Assembly: GCF_015351595.1 (NCBI RefSeq)
Contig: NZ_JADKPT010000006.1
Coordinates: forward strand, 248,001-312,000
Length of the DNA stretch: 64,000 nt
Source of the DNA: Flavobacterium sp. LC2016-12
GTDB lineage: Bacteria; Bacteroidota; Bacteroidia; Flavobacteriales; Flavobacteriaceae
Direction: 5' to 3'
Each line of letters opens with the position of its first letter. Within the stretch, counting starts at the first letter, position 1. Positions 25,960 through 34,479 of this stretch are shown here, in pieces. The notes below the pieces were generated by a model. The model did no database searches. It was not told the DNA's origin and was given only the letters and a program-made list of their open reading frames with translations. A program made the translations under genes and the position numbers.

Positions 25960-26358
25960 GATTTTTTCTTAATTCGTCTTTTATAAATCGGATGCCGATG
26001 TAACTGCATCCGATTTAAAAAGACTCAACTTAAACTAACTTATTTTTTATCCTTTTGGGGATGTTTTTTTTTGCCACTCCCGATAGCTATCGGGATAAAA
26101 GATTCGAAATGATTTTTAATTTTTTTCTCACGCAGATTTAACAGATCTGGCAGATTTCTAATTTTTAATTCTCAACCTTTAATCATTTTATACTTTTTTA
26201 TCCCGTAGGGATTTAATGTTGGTAGAAAAACAGAAACCCGGTTTTAATGTCCCGTCAGGGACTACATGTTCTTATTTTGTGTATTCCCTAACGGGAAAAA
26301 TTACGACAATAATTATATTGCTACCGACATTAAATCCCTATGGGATAAAACAAATGAT
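25960..26358. other. 399-base gene-free spacer between the GH31 and GH97 genes
   Basis: It holds the palindrome CCCGATAGCTATCGGG (within 26078-26095), a GCAGATTTAACAGATCTGG word run (26132-26157) and an inverted pair of palindromic units (26200-26346). No coding sequence was recognised. Confidence 0.7.
26078..26346. repeat. Palindromic-unit cluster with an inverted pair
   Basis: Units are a perfect 18-base palindrome (26078-26095), ATCCCGTAGGGAT (26200-26212), GTCCCGTCAGGGAC (26249-26262), TTCCCTAACGGGAA (26284-26297) and ATCCCTATGGGAT (26334-26346). The unit at 26200-26225 plus its TTAATGTTGGTAG tail and the one at 26321-26346 form 26-base inverted arms with two mismatches. Both mismatches fall outside or within the stem loop, leaving the stems paired. 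Confidence 0.68.
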
Positions 26359-28752
26359 TTATTTAACCCACTCTGTTTTGAAAGTGGTTTTTCCGTTTAA
26401 TGGGTTTGCATTTACGTCAAAATTGTTTCCGTTTTTGCTTACTTTAATTTCTTGTACAGCATCTCCCTCCGGTAAAAATACTTTGGCTGTCGCCGAAGTT
26501 GTTTTATCACTTGCATATACTTTCAGCGTTAATTTGCTCCAGTCCATGTCTTTTGTGGATTGTGCCAAAGCGATATGAGGCAAGGCAGTTCCGTCTTTCA
26601 CTAAAACTATAATTGGCACTTCGCCCGCTTTGATTTTATGCCAGCCTGATTGGTAAACTTTTTTAGTTTGATAATCAATCCATGTTCCTTCCGGAAGATA
26701 AACGTCTCTTTCTGTCACTTCTTCAAAAAGTGGCGCAACCAACATACTTGATCCGAATAAATACTCGTTATCAACTAACCAGGCTCCCGGATCATTTGGA
26801 TATTCTACAAATAAAGCGCGCATCATTGGTAAACCTTTTTGAGAACTTTCTTTTGCCTGAGCGTAGATGTATGGCATCAATTCGTAACGCATATTATCTG
26901 CTTTTCTAAATCCTTCTAAGAAATCTTTGCTGTATAACCAAGGTTCGCGCGGAGGTTCTCCGTGGCTTCTTACGTGAGAAGTAAACATTCCGAATGGTGC
27001 CCATCTTCTGTATAAATTCTCAGGCGATTTTGTTGCAAATCCACCCACATCATGACTCCAGAAACTGAATCCGCTTAATCCTAAGGATAGTCCGCCTCTT
27101 AATTCAGCCGACATAGCTCCATTTGAAGTTTCGGCATCTCCACCCCAATGTAGTGGGTAACGCTGAGATCCTGCCCATGTACTTCTCGCCCAGATTAAAG
27201 TGTAACCTTTTTCTTTCTGCGTAATTTCGGCTACAGCCTTATTGTATCTTAAAGGATATAAATTATGTTCGTAAAAACCAGTTCTTCCTGAATGGTAAAT
27301 TCCGTCTGGCGGAGCAGCTTCTCCAAAATCAACTTTGAAAACAGAAACGCCCTGATCAAATAATTTCTTCAATTTTGCTTGATACCAGGTAACGGTTTCC
27401 GGGTTTGAAAAATCTAATACAGCATCTTCGTAAGGAAGGTTTCCTTTACGGTCTCTTACTGCTAAATTTTTATCCATGATTTCATTGAACAACGTATTCT
27501 TTGGCGTGAAATACGGCAACTGCCATAAACAAACATGAAAACCATCGTCTTTTAGATCCGACATCATTTTTTGAGCATCCGGGAAACGCGCTTTTGCAAA
27601 CTCGTAGTTGTTTCTCCAGTCTACATCAAACCAACCTGTATCAAAATGAATTACATCTGTTGGAATCTTATATTTACGTAAATCTTTGGCTACTTCTCTT
27701 CCTTCTTTTTCAGTAAAATAAGTGATTCTACTCATCCAAAATCCGAAAGACCAAAGTGGTGGCATTGCTGCTTTTCCAGTCAAATCTGTATATTGATCTA
27801 AAATGTCTTTTGGTTCTCCGATAAAGAAAAACAAATCGGCTTCGTCATCTCCAATGTACATTTCATTGGCACTTCCAAAGTATCTTCCAAAATCAACCGT
27901 AATTGGTGTTGAATGGTGCATGAAAACTCCGTATCCACGGCTACTCATGTAAAACGGAACCGGTTTGTACATCGTTTCATTTTGGATTCCGTTAGCATCA
28001 TCCGTCCATAAAACTACTTTTTGTCCGCGTTTGTTGAATTGTGTGAAAGATTCTCCACAACCAAATATTTTTTCATCTGGTTCTAAGCTAAAAGCAGCGC
28101 CCATACTTCTTGAGTAATCGCTGTTTCTGCGCACATAAGAAAATGGAAGTGTTGGTGTATAAGTGTTTTTGAAATCTGTATCGTGAAGTGTACTGGTTAG
28201 TAATTTTCCGTTTTCATCATAGATTTTTACGTGCCACGGTTTTGTCAAAATTTCAACTCTTCCGTGTTCACTTGTATAACTGTGACCACCTTCAATTTTA
28301 AAATATTTCCATAATTCAGGGTGATTTGGCGCAACGCCATTAATCAACATCAAAGATTCTTTTTCCGGATGAAATTGCGGCCCTGAAGTTGTTTTGATTC
28401 GGATGGTTCTGTCTGAAACAAACTGAATCTGGAAAGGCAATTCAGGTGAAACTTCATATTCCGTTGTTGGGAATTCGTTTGGTTTCTCCACATCAGGTTT
28501 CATCATCATGTTGTTGAAAGCCTGACGTGTTTTGTAATTGTATCTCAAATATTTTATAGTTCCCTTTCCGGTTGCGGGATCAAAACCAGTTAATTCATCA
28601 GCAAAATAAAAAGTATTCAGGTAATTCTGAAAATCTTTACTGATATCTATTGGAGCGTTCAAAACATCTGCGTTCTGAATTTGTGCCGAGACTTTTGGCG
28701 TCAATAACAATCCCAGGAAAAGAGATAAAGAAGCTATTTGTATTTTTTTCAT
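26359..28752 (-). CDS. GH31 family alpha-xylosidase
   Basis: The 797-residue exported enzyme (signal peptide 1-23, ending KVSAQ) has the full GH31 architecture. The nucleophile Asp475 is in VFKVDFGEAAP and the acid/base Asp539 in HWGGDAETSNG. KVDFGE corresponds to the KTDFGE motif of YicI-type alpha-xylosidases, in contrast to the WxDMNE motif of alpha-glucosidases. It removes alpha-1,6-linked xylose from the non-reducing end of xyloglucan oligosaccharides, the defining step of xyloglucan breakdown. It is 21 bases downstream of GH2, so it is co-transcribed. Likely periplasmic. Confidence 0.95.
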   Translation of the reverse strand: MKKIQIASLSLFLGLLLTPKVSAQIQNADVLNAPIDISKDFQNYLNTFYFADELTGFDPATGKGTIKYLRYNYKTRQAFNNMMMKPDVEKPNEFPTTEYEVSPELPFQIQFVSDRTIRIKTTSGPQFHPEKESLMLINGVAPNHPELWKYFKIEGGHSYTSEHGRVEILTKPWHVKIYDENGKLLTSTLHDTDFKNTYTPTLPFSYVRRNSDYSRSMGAAFSLEPDEKIFGCGESFTQFNKRGQKVVLWTDDANGIQNETMYKPVPFYMSSRGYGVFMHHSTPITVDFGRYFGSANEMYIGDDEADLFFFIGEPKDILDQYTDLTGKAAMPPLWSFGFWMSRITYFTEKEGREVAKDLRKYKIPTDVIHFDTGWFDVDWRNNYEFAKARFPDAQKMMSDLKDDGFHVCLWQLPYFTPKNTLFNEIMDKNLAVRDRKGNLPYEDAVLDFSNPETVTWYQAKLKKLFDQGVSVFKVDFGEAAPPDGIYHSGRTGFYEHNLYPLRYNKAVAEITQKEKGYTLIWARSTWAGSQRYPLHWGGDAETSNGAMSAELRGGLSLGLSGFSFWSHDVGGFATKSPENLYRRWAPFGMFTSHVRSHGEPPREPWLYSKDFLEGFRKADNMRYELMPYIYAQAKESSQKGLPMMRALFVEYPNDPGAWLVDNEYLFGSSMLVAPLFEEVTERDVYLPEGTWIDYQTKKVYQSGWHKIKAGEVPIIVLVKDGTALPHIALAQSTKDMDWSKLTLKVYASDKTTSATAKVFLPEGDAVQEIKVSKNGNNFDVNANPLNGKTTFKTEWVK

Positions 28753-28773
28753 CGTGTATCTTTTACTATTATT

Positions 28774-31251
28774 TTATTCTGCTGTAATTACAATTGTTGC
28801 GGGTTTTAATCCATTCGCTTTAGCGGTTAATTCTAATCTTCCTGTTTTATTAGTAGACTGAACAATTACTAAACATTTTCCATTTAAAGCTGTATGTTTA
28901 GATCCTTTGTACGGTTCGTGACTTACCGGATCTCCACTGCAAACGCCCACTATTTTTCCGTTTCCTTTTAAAGAGAAATTGATTTCGTTATTCGCATTTG
29001 GAGCCAAAACACCTTTTGCATCCAAAATATCAACGGTTACAAATGATAAATCATTTCCGTCTGCCTTTATATTCTCTCTGTCTGCCGTTAATTTTAAATT
29101 GGTTGGATTTCCTGCTGTTTTGATTTCGGTTTCTAAAACTGTTTTCCCGTTTTTACGAGAAACCGCTTTTAAGGTTCCGGCCTGGAAAGGAATTCTCCAC
29201 ATTACATGAAGATCATCTCCTTTTTTGCTTCTGATTCCGACAGATTTTCCGTTTAAGAAAAGCTCAACCTCATCCGCTTTATTATAGTAGGCCCAAACAT
29301 CAACAGTTTGTCCTGCTTTCCAGTTCCAATGTGGGAAAATATGCAGCACGGTTTTGTCTGTCCATTCGCTTTGGTACATATAATAAACGTCTTTTGGGAA
29401 ACCGGCTAAATCTACGATTCCAAAATACGAACTAATTGACGGCCATTCATAAGGAGTTGGTTCTCCGATATAATCAAAACCTGTCCAGATATACATTCCG
29501 GAAAGAAAATCGTATTTTTTAATTACTTTCCAGGTTGCCTCATGTGTAGAACCCCAAGGTGTCTGCACCTGATCGTAAGCTGAAACAGTATTGTCCGGAT
29601 TTCCTTCTGTAAATTTAAGATCCCATCTTACCGGCCATTTTTTAATGGTGTCTGAAACAGCATCATAATATCCTCGGGTTTGTAAACCAGAAGTAGTTTC
29701 GGTTGCAATGAAAGGTGTATTAGGAAAGTTTTTTTGATGGTGTTCGTAAGTCTGATGCGCATAATTGTATCCAATAAGATCTAAAACTCCAGATGCGGCA
29801 AGTGGATTAATTTGCACATTGCTTTTTTCGAATTGTAATGTTACGTCATCAATATTCATGTTTACCGGCGGATTCATTGCTGCAGTCAACGGACGCGTTT
29901 TATCGTACTGACGTGTAATCGCTGCTAATTCTTTTGCAATTGCAACACCGTTTTCATTCCATTGTTCCGGAATTTCATTTCCGATACTCCAAACAAAAAT
30001 ACTTGGGTGATTACGGTCGCGAAGCAATTGATCAATTAAATCTTTCTTGTGCCATTTGTCCCAGTCATTTCCGTAATCGTATTTGGTTTTGGTTTGTTTC
30101 CACATATCAAAAGCCTCATCCATAACAATGAAACCCATTTTATCACAAAGATCCAAAAGTTCCGGAGCCGGAGGGTTATGAGATGTCCTGATTCCATTAA
30201 CACCCATTTCTTTCAGAATTTCTAACTGACGTTCGATAGCGCGTGTATTGATTGCAGCACCTAAAGGTCCTAAATCATGATGCATACAAACTCCTTTAAT
30301 TTTAACCTGTTTTCCGTTTAAAATAAATCCTTTCTTCAAATCAAATTTGAAATCTCTGATTCCGAAATTGGTTTTGTATTGATCTACAATTTTATCATCA
30401 ACTGAAATTTCAGTAACTGCGGTATATAATTCCGGTTTTTCAACTGACCACAAAATTGGAGTTTGAACTTCTGCTGCTTGTTTGATGGTTTGATTCGTAT
30501 TTGCACCAATCGTTATATTTTGAGTAACTGATGTTACTTTAGTATCTTCTTTAAAAATAGTAGTGGTTACTGTTGCTTTTTTTGAAGCCGAATTTTGATT
30601 CTGAATGGTAGTTTCAAAATTTACCGAGGCTTTTTCGGCAGTAACTTTTGGAGTGGTAACATAAGTTCCCCATTGACCAACATGAAGTTTATCGGTAGTT
30701 TCGATCCAGACGTTTCTAAAAATTCCTGAACCCGAATACCAACGTGAATTGGGTTGTTTTGAATTGTCAACCTTAACAATTATTTCATTGTTTTTGTCTC
30801 CATAATTTAAATACGGCGACATATTGTATTGAAAGCCAATATATCCGTTTGGACGTTTTCCTAAATAATGTCCGTTTACCCAGACTTCACTGTCTTTGTA
30901 AACCCCATCAAAAAGGATTGAAGTTACTTTGCTACTATCTTCAACGGCAACTTTGAATGTTTTTTTGTACCATCCTAAACCTCCGTTTAAAGCTCCTCCG
31001 CCATAACCTGCCGGACTTTTTTCATCAAATTTTCCTTCGATGCTCCAATCATGAGGAACATTTAAAGTTCTCCATTTTGTTGAAGATCCAATGGTGTCTT
31101 TATCAATGATACTATCATTGAGATGAAAACTCCAATTAGTATTAAAAGAAATTTTTCTGGAAGTAAAAACATCATTATTCCCTTTACTGCAACTTAAAAG
31201 TGCAAAAAGCGAAAAAATAATAAGTGTTTTAAAAAGGTTTGAATTTTTCAT
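28774..31251 (-). CDS. GH2 family beta-galactosidase (lipoprotein)
   Basis: The 825-residue protein has a lipobox ending SLFALLSC, then the GH2 sugar-binding, immunoglobulin-like and barrel domains. The barrel shows VWSIGNEIPEQW (acid/base Glu) and ATETTSG/YIWTGFDYIGEP near the nucleophile. NGIRTSHNPPAPELLDLCD is the typical GH2 barrel strand. The C-terminus adds a DUF4982-like domain (QTVDVWAYYNKADEVELFLNG) and an invasin-type immunoglobulin domain. In this PUL it would release beta-1,2-galactose from xyloglucan L or F side chains, exposing xylose for GH31. Other beta-glycosidase specificities are possible within GH2. Confidence 0.92.
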   Translation of the reverse strand: MKNSNLFKTLIIFSLFALLSCSKGNNDVFTSRKISFNTNWSFHLNDSIIDKDTIGSSTKWRTLNVPHDWSIEGKFDEKSPAGYGGGALNGGLGWYKKTFKVAVEDSSKVTSILFDGVYKDSEVWVNGHYLGKRPNGYIGFQYNMSPYLNYGDKNNEIIVKVDNSKQPNSRWYSGSGIFRNVWIETTDKLHVGQWGTYVTTPKVTAEKASVNFETTIQNQNSASKKATVTTTIFKEDTKVTSVTQNITIGANTNQTIKQAAEVQTPILWSVEKPELYTAVTEISVDDKIVDQYKTNFGIRDFKFDLKKGFILNGKQVKIKGVCMHHDLGPLGAAINTRAIERQLEILKEMGVNGIRTSHNPPAPELLDLCDKMGFIVMDEAFDMWKQTKTKYDYGNDWDKWHKKDLIDQLLRDRNHPSIFVWSIGNEIPEQWNENGVAIAKELAAITRQYDKTRPLTAAMNPPVNMNIDDVTLQFEKSNVQINPLAASGVLDLIGYNYAHQTYEHHQKNFPNTPFIATETTSGLQTRGYYDAVSDTIKKWPVRWDLKFTEGNPDNTVSAYDQVQTPWGSTHEATWKVIKKYDFLSGMYIWTGFDYIGEPTPYEWPSISSYFGIVDLAGFPKDVYYMYQSEWTDKTVLHIFPHWNWKAGQTVDVWAYYNKADEVELFLNGKSVGIRSKKGDDLHVMWRIPFQAGTLKAVSRKNGKTVLETEIKTAGNPTNLKLTADRENIKADGNDLSFVTVDILDAKGVLAPNANNEINFSLKGNGKIVGVCSGDPVSHEPYKGSKHTALNGKCLVIVQSTNKTGRLELTAKANGLKPATIVITAE

Positions 31252-31377
31252 TATTTCTTAAATGGTTTAAAGTATATAAATGTATCAATAAGTGTTTAAA
31301 ATACACCACCTATCGATACATTATACTTTAGTTGCACATTTTCTTTTATTAAACAGCTCCTAAATATTGTAGGGATT

Positions 31378-31416
31378 GCTATCAAAAGTTGGGTATGAGT
31401 CCTAACTTTTGATAGC
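31378..31416. repeat. Hairpin between the glycan-binding protein gene and GH2
   Basis: Perfect 13-base arms GCTATCAAAAGTT (31378-31390) and AACTTTTGATAGC (31404-31416), with GGG and CCC further out, form a long stem in a 209-base gap. No U-tract follows on the minus strand, so it is more likely an mRNA processing or stability structure than a terminator. Confidence 0.6.
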
Positions 31417-31460
31417 TGATGCCCGTTTAAAAACCAAAATGTATTACTATTAATTCATCT

Positions 31461-32870
31461 TTAATTTAAGACAAAATGGAAAACCATATATTCGCTCTTA
31501 CTTGGATCTCTTTTTCCAAACCAAATATCAGTAACAACATTTCCTGTTTTTGCAGTTTTCACAATTTTCCATTGGTTTTCTGCTGTCGTAGAAACTGATG
31601 CCCAAGAACTTCCAATCGGGAATGTTGGTGAAATACCACTAAATGTAATAATGTTAGTACCTGCTTCAGTAGCATAAGTACCTGATTTTGTTACACCATT
31701 GCTATCCACAGTTGATACTTTACCATCGTTTGAGAAACTAATTTTGTTTTTAACAACGTTTGTTTGATCACTAGCAACATATCCTGTCCAACCTGCAGCT
31801 TCGTAATCAGCAACTGAATTCCAATTGTTTAAAAATGCACCGTTCAAATCGGTCCAGTTAAAAGGAGTGTCTTTGCTTAAACTCCAAGTTTTAGTGGTTG
31901 TAGTTGTAGTTGATAATAAATCATCTACTGTTCCTCCATTTAAATCAATAGCCGGATTTGGATCTGCAACAACTGCTGGTACCCAATTATCACTATATTG
32001 TTTTGATATAAAGTTATAAACCAATGTTGCTGCACCATCACAACTACCTTTTCTTAAAACACCAACTTGTAATGTATTTTCAGTGATAGACATAATTTTC
32101 ATCGTTCTCCAATCGGCCACACAGTTTTCATATTCATTAGTATGTAAAATAGTAGCACCCGATGTAGTTAACATCTTTGCATCAGCATCTAAATAATATG
32201 TCCCTGATTCCTGACCATAACTTGGTATCATTTTATGGTCAGTTGTTAAAAATGGACCACCATCTAAACTGAAAGTCATACTTCCGTAGTCGCCTTGAGC
32301 TGCAATCCACGTATTTCCTTTCCATTCCGGACTCCAATTCCAACAATCTGCGCCATAACATCCATTATCACCACCTTCTAACCATGCGTTATCAGTACCA
32401 TAAAAGAACATAGGTCCCATAAAATATTTTGAAACCCCATCAGCATTTAAATCTAAATACCATGTTTTTGATTTCCCTACTCCACCTGAAAGTAAATTCC
32501 ACAGAGGATCGTTTACATAGTTTAAATTATCTTTAGTAACAGTGATTGTCACAGGATCTAATTCAACAATACCACCACCGGTTACTGCTGTAATTTTTAT
32601 AGTATAATTTCCTTTAAAAGCATATTTAACCGTTTCAGTAGCCTTATCTGATTTTCCCGTCACATAATCCCAGGTTAGAATAACTCCTGGGGTTGTGTTT
32701 TTCATTATGACAGTATTTCCACCCGGATCTGCTACAAAATCCTGAGTAATTTCAAATTTAATATCTGATTTGTTCATCTGACCATCCAAAGAATAAGTTT
32801 CAGGAGAACAAGATGATAGTAGCATTACCAACATCAAAAATGACGTCATTAATAATTTAATATTTTTCAT
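31461..32870 (-). CDS. Surface glycan-binding lipoprotein (SGBP-B/SusE-position)
   Basis: From the ATG at 32870 the product is 469 residues; a frame starting at 32900 overlaps susD and is rejected. A lipobox (LMLLSSCSPE) is followed by a PKD-like immunoglobulin domain (about 35-115) and aromatic-rich segments such as GADCWNWSPEWKGNTW. No enzyme motif is seen. The position right after susCD and the lipid anchor fit a surface protein that captures the polysaccharide, like SGBP-B of the Bacteroides xyloglucan locus. The sequence shows no detailed resemblance to a named family beyond that. Confidence 0.8.
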   Translation of the reverse strand: MKNIKLLMTSFLMLVMLLSSCSPETYSLDGQMNKSDIKFEITQDFVADPGGNTVIMKNTTPGVILTWDYVTGKSDKATETVKYAFKGNYTIKITAVTGGGIVELDPVTITVTKDNLNYVNDPLWNLLSGGVGKSKTWYLDLNADGVSKYFMGPMFFYGTDNAWLEGGDNGCYGADCWNWSPEWKGNTWIAAQGDYGSMTFSLDGGPFLTTDHKMIPSYGQESGTYYLDADAKMLTTSGATILHTNEYENCVADWRTMKIMSITENTLQVGVLRKGSCDGAATLVYNFISKQYSDNWVPAVVADPNPAIDLNGGTVDDLLSTTTTTTKTWSLSKDTPFNWTDLNGAFLNNWNSVADYEAAGWTGYVASDQTNVVKNKISFSNDGKVSTVDSNGVTKSGTYATEAGTNIITFSGISPTFPIGSSWASVSTTAENQWKIVKTAKTGNVVTDIWFGKRDPSKSEYMVFHFVLN

Positions 32871-32893
32871 TTTCTTATATTTTTTAATTAAAA

Positions 32894-34468
32894 TTACCAA
32901 CCGGCATTTTGTTTTAATACTCCATTTGACAATGTAATCTGAGTATTTGGAATTTGCTGTAATCCTTTTGTTGCCTGAATTTTAGCTGCCGTAATTGTTT
33001 TTGTTCCGGCAACTCCACCACTTAGTAAAGTAGTAGTTTCAGCAATAGTCGAAGAAGCTGTTCCAATTCCCTGACGTAATAAATCCCAATATCTAACACC
33101 TTCAAGTGCAAACTCTAAATGTCTTTCTTTCAAAATATTTTCAGCAGTAACAGGTAAAGTTGAAAAACTCTCTTTGTAAGCTCTTTTTCTTACTTCATCA
33201 AAATAAGCCTGAGCATTTCCGCTTCCTAATTCGGCTGCCATTAACAATACGTCAGCATATCTCAACACCACATAATCCTGAAATTGACTAATATCCCAAA
33301 ACTGGCTACCCATAGTTAACGGAAGATCTTTTCCATCTTTGTCTACCATTGGAGCATATTTTTTGTTGTAGTAACCCGTGTATTCTCTTTGGCTGTTTAT
33401 TTTATCAAAATCAATATCTTCTTCTTCAATTCCAATCATAGTTGAAACACGTCTTGTATCATTGGCATTGTAAGCATCCCATAATTTAGAATTTACTGTA
33501 ACTCCCCAACCACGTCCGTAAGGGTAAGAAGAGTATTCTCTCATTCCAAACATTACTAACCAATGGTTACCATCTGTATTTCCGTTATAATCACTTGTAA
33601 AAGTATATTTTATAGCAAACACGTTTTCCTTATTGCTTTCACCTGCATATTTGTCAACAGAAGCTGCTGGCCAAAGCGTTGAGAAATCAGCCAATAAACC
33701 ATGTCCGCTATTTGCAATAACATTTTCTAAATGACCTAAAGCCTGAGCTTTTGTAACTACTCCAGCTAAATCAGCTTTTCCATAATAACCTGTATAGTAT
33801 AAATAGACACGTCCTAGTAATGATTTTGCTGCCCATTTAGTAATACGTCCGCTTGTTGTAGCATTGTAGGCTACTGAAGGTAAATTGTCTGAAGCAAAAA
33901 CCAAATCTTGTGCGATCACTTTATAAACTTCGTCCGGATTTGCCTGTGGAATATTATCCGTTGAAGGCGCTGTTAGTAAAGGAATATTTCCCCATAAACG
34001 TACCATTTCAAAATAAAGATAAGCTCTGATAAATCTGGTTTCAGACTCGTAAGTATTTCTCAATGCAGTGTCTCCATCCCATTCAATCTGATCCATTTTA
34101 GTTAGAAGAACATTGCAACGATAAAGCGCTTTATAATACGCTATCCAGTTATTGTTTAACAAGTCTACATCTGAAGGAGAACGCGTGATATCAAATTCAT
34201 CTATAGCTGCGTAGTTGTAACCATCTGAGGCACCAGTTCCGCCAAAACAATCGTCTGACATTACCTCACTAATTACAGGAACTCCCAAACCAGAAGCACC
34301 AGTTGCAACTTGCATACCATCATAACATCCTACTAAAGCAGCATAAGCATCATCTTTAGTTTTGTAAAAATTTGTATCTGTTTGTTGTGTTAAAGGCTCT
34401 GTTTCTAAACTGCAAGAACCCAGAGACAATAAGCTAAAACAGAAAATATATAAATATGTATTTTTCAT
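32894..34468 (-). CDS. susD: SusD/RagB family nutrient-binding outer-membrane lipoprotein
   Basis: The 524-residue lipoprotein (lipobox SLLSLGSCSLE) has SusD features: the N-terminal TDTNFYKTKDDAYAALVGCYD, the TPR-type helices, and the C-terminal KERHLEFALEGVRYWDLLRQG motif. It forms the lid of the SusC transporter and helps bind the glycan at the cell surface. The stop codon lies 23 bases before the glycan-binding protein start and its own start is 11 bases after susC. The symbol denotes family membership, not starch specificity. Confidence 0.96.
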   Translation of the reverse strand: MKNTYLYIFCFSLLSLGSCSLETEPLTQQTDTNFYKTKDDAYAALVGCYDGMQVATGASGLGVPVISEVMSDDCFGGTGASDGYNYAAIDEFDITRSPSDVDLLNNNWIAYYKALYRCNVLLTKMDQIEWDGDTALRNTYESETRFIRAYLYFEMVRLWGNIPLLTAPSTDNIPQANPDEVYKVIAQDLVFASDNLPSVAYNATTSGRITKWAAKSLLGRVYLYYTGYYGKADLAGVVTKAQALGHLENVIANSGHGLLADFSTLWPAASVDKYAGESNKENVFAIKYTFTSDYNGNTDGNHWLVMFGMREYSSYPYGRGWGVTVNSKLWDAYNANDTRRVSTMIGIEEEDIDFDKINSQREYTGYYNKKYAPMVDKDGKDLPLTMGSQFWDISQFQDYVVLRYADVLLMAAELGSGNAQAYFDEVRKRAYKESFSTLPVTAENILKERHLEFALEGVRYWDLLRQGIGTASSTIAETTTLLSGGVAGTKTITAAKIQATKGLQQIPNTQITLSNGVLKQNAGW

Positions 34469-34479
34469 TTTTTTATTTA

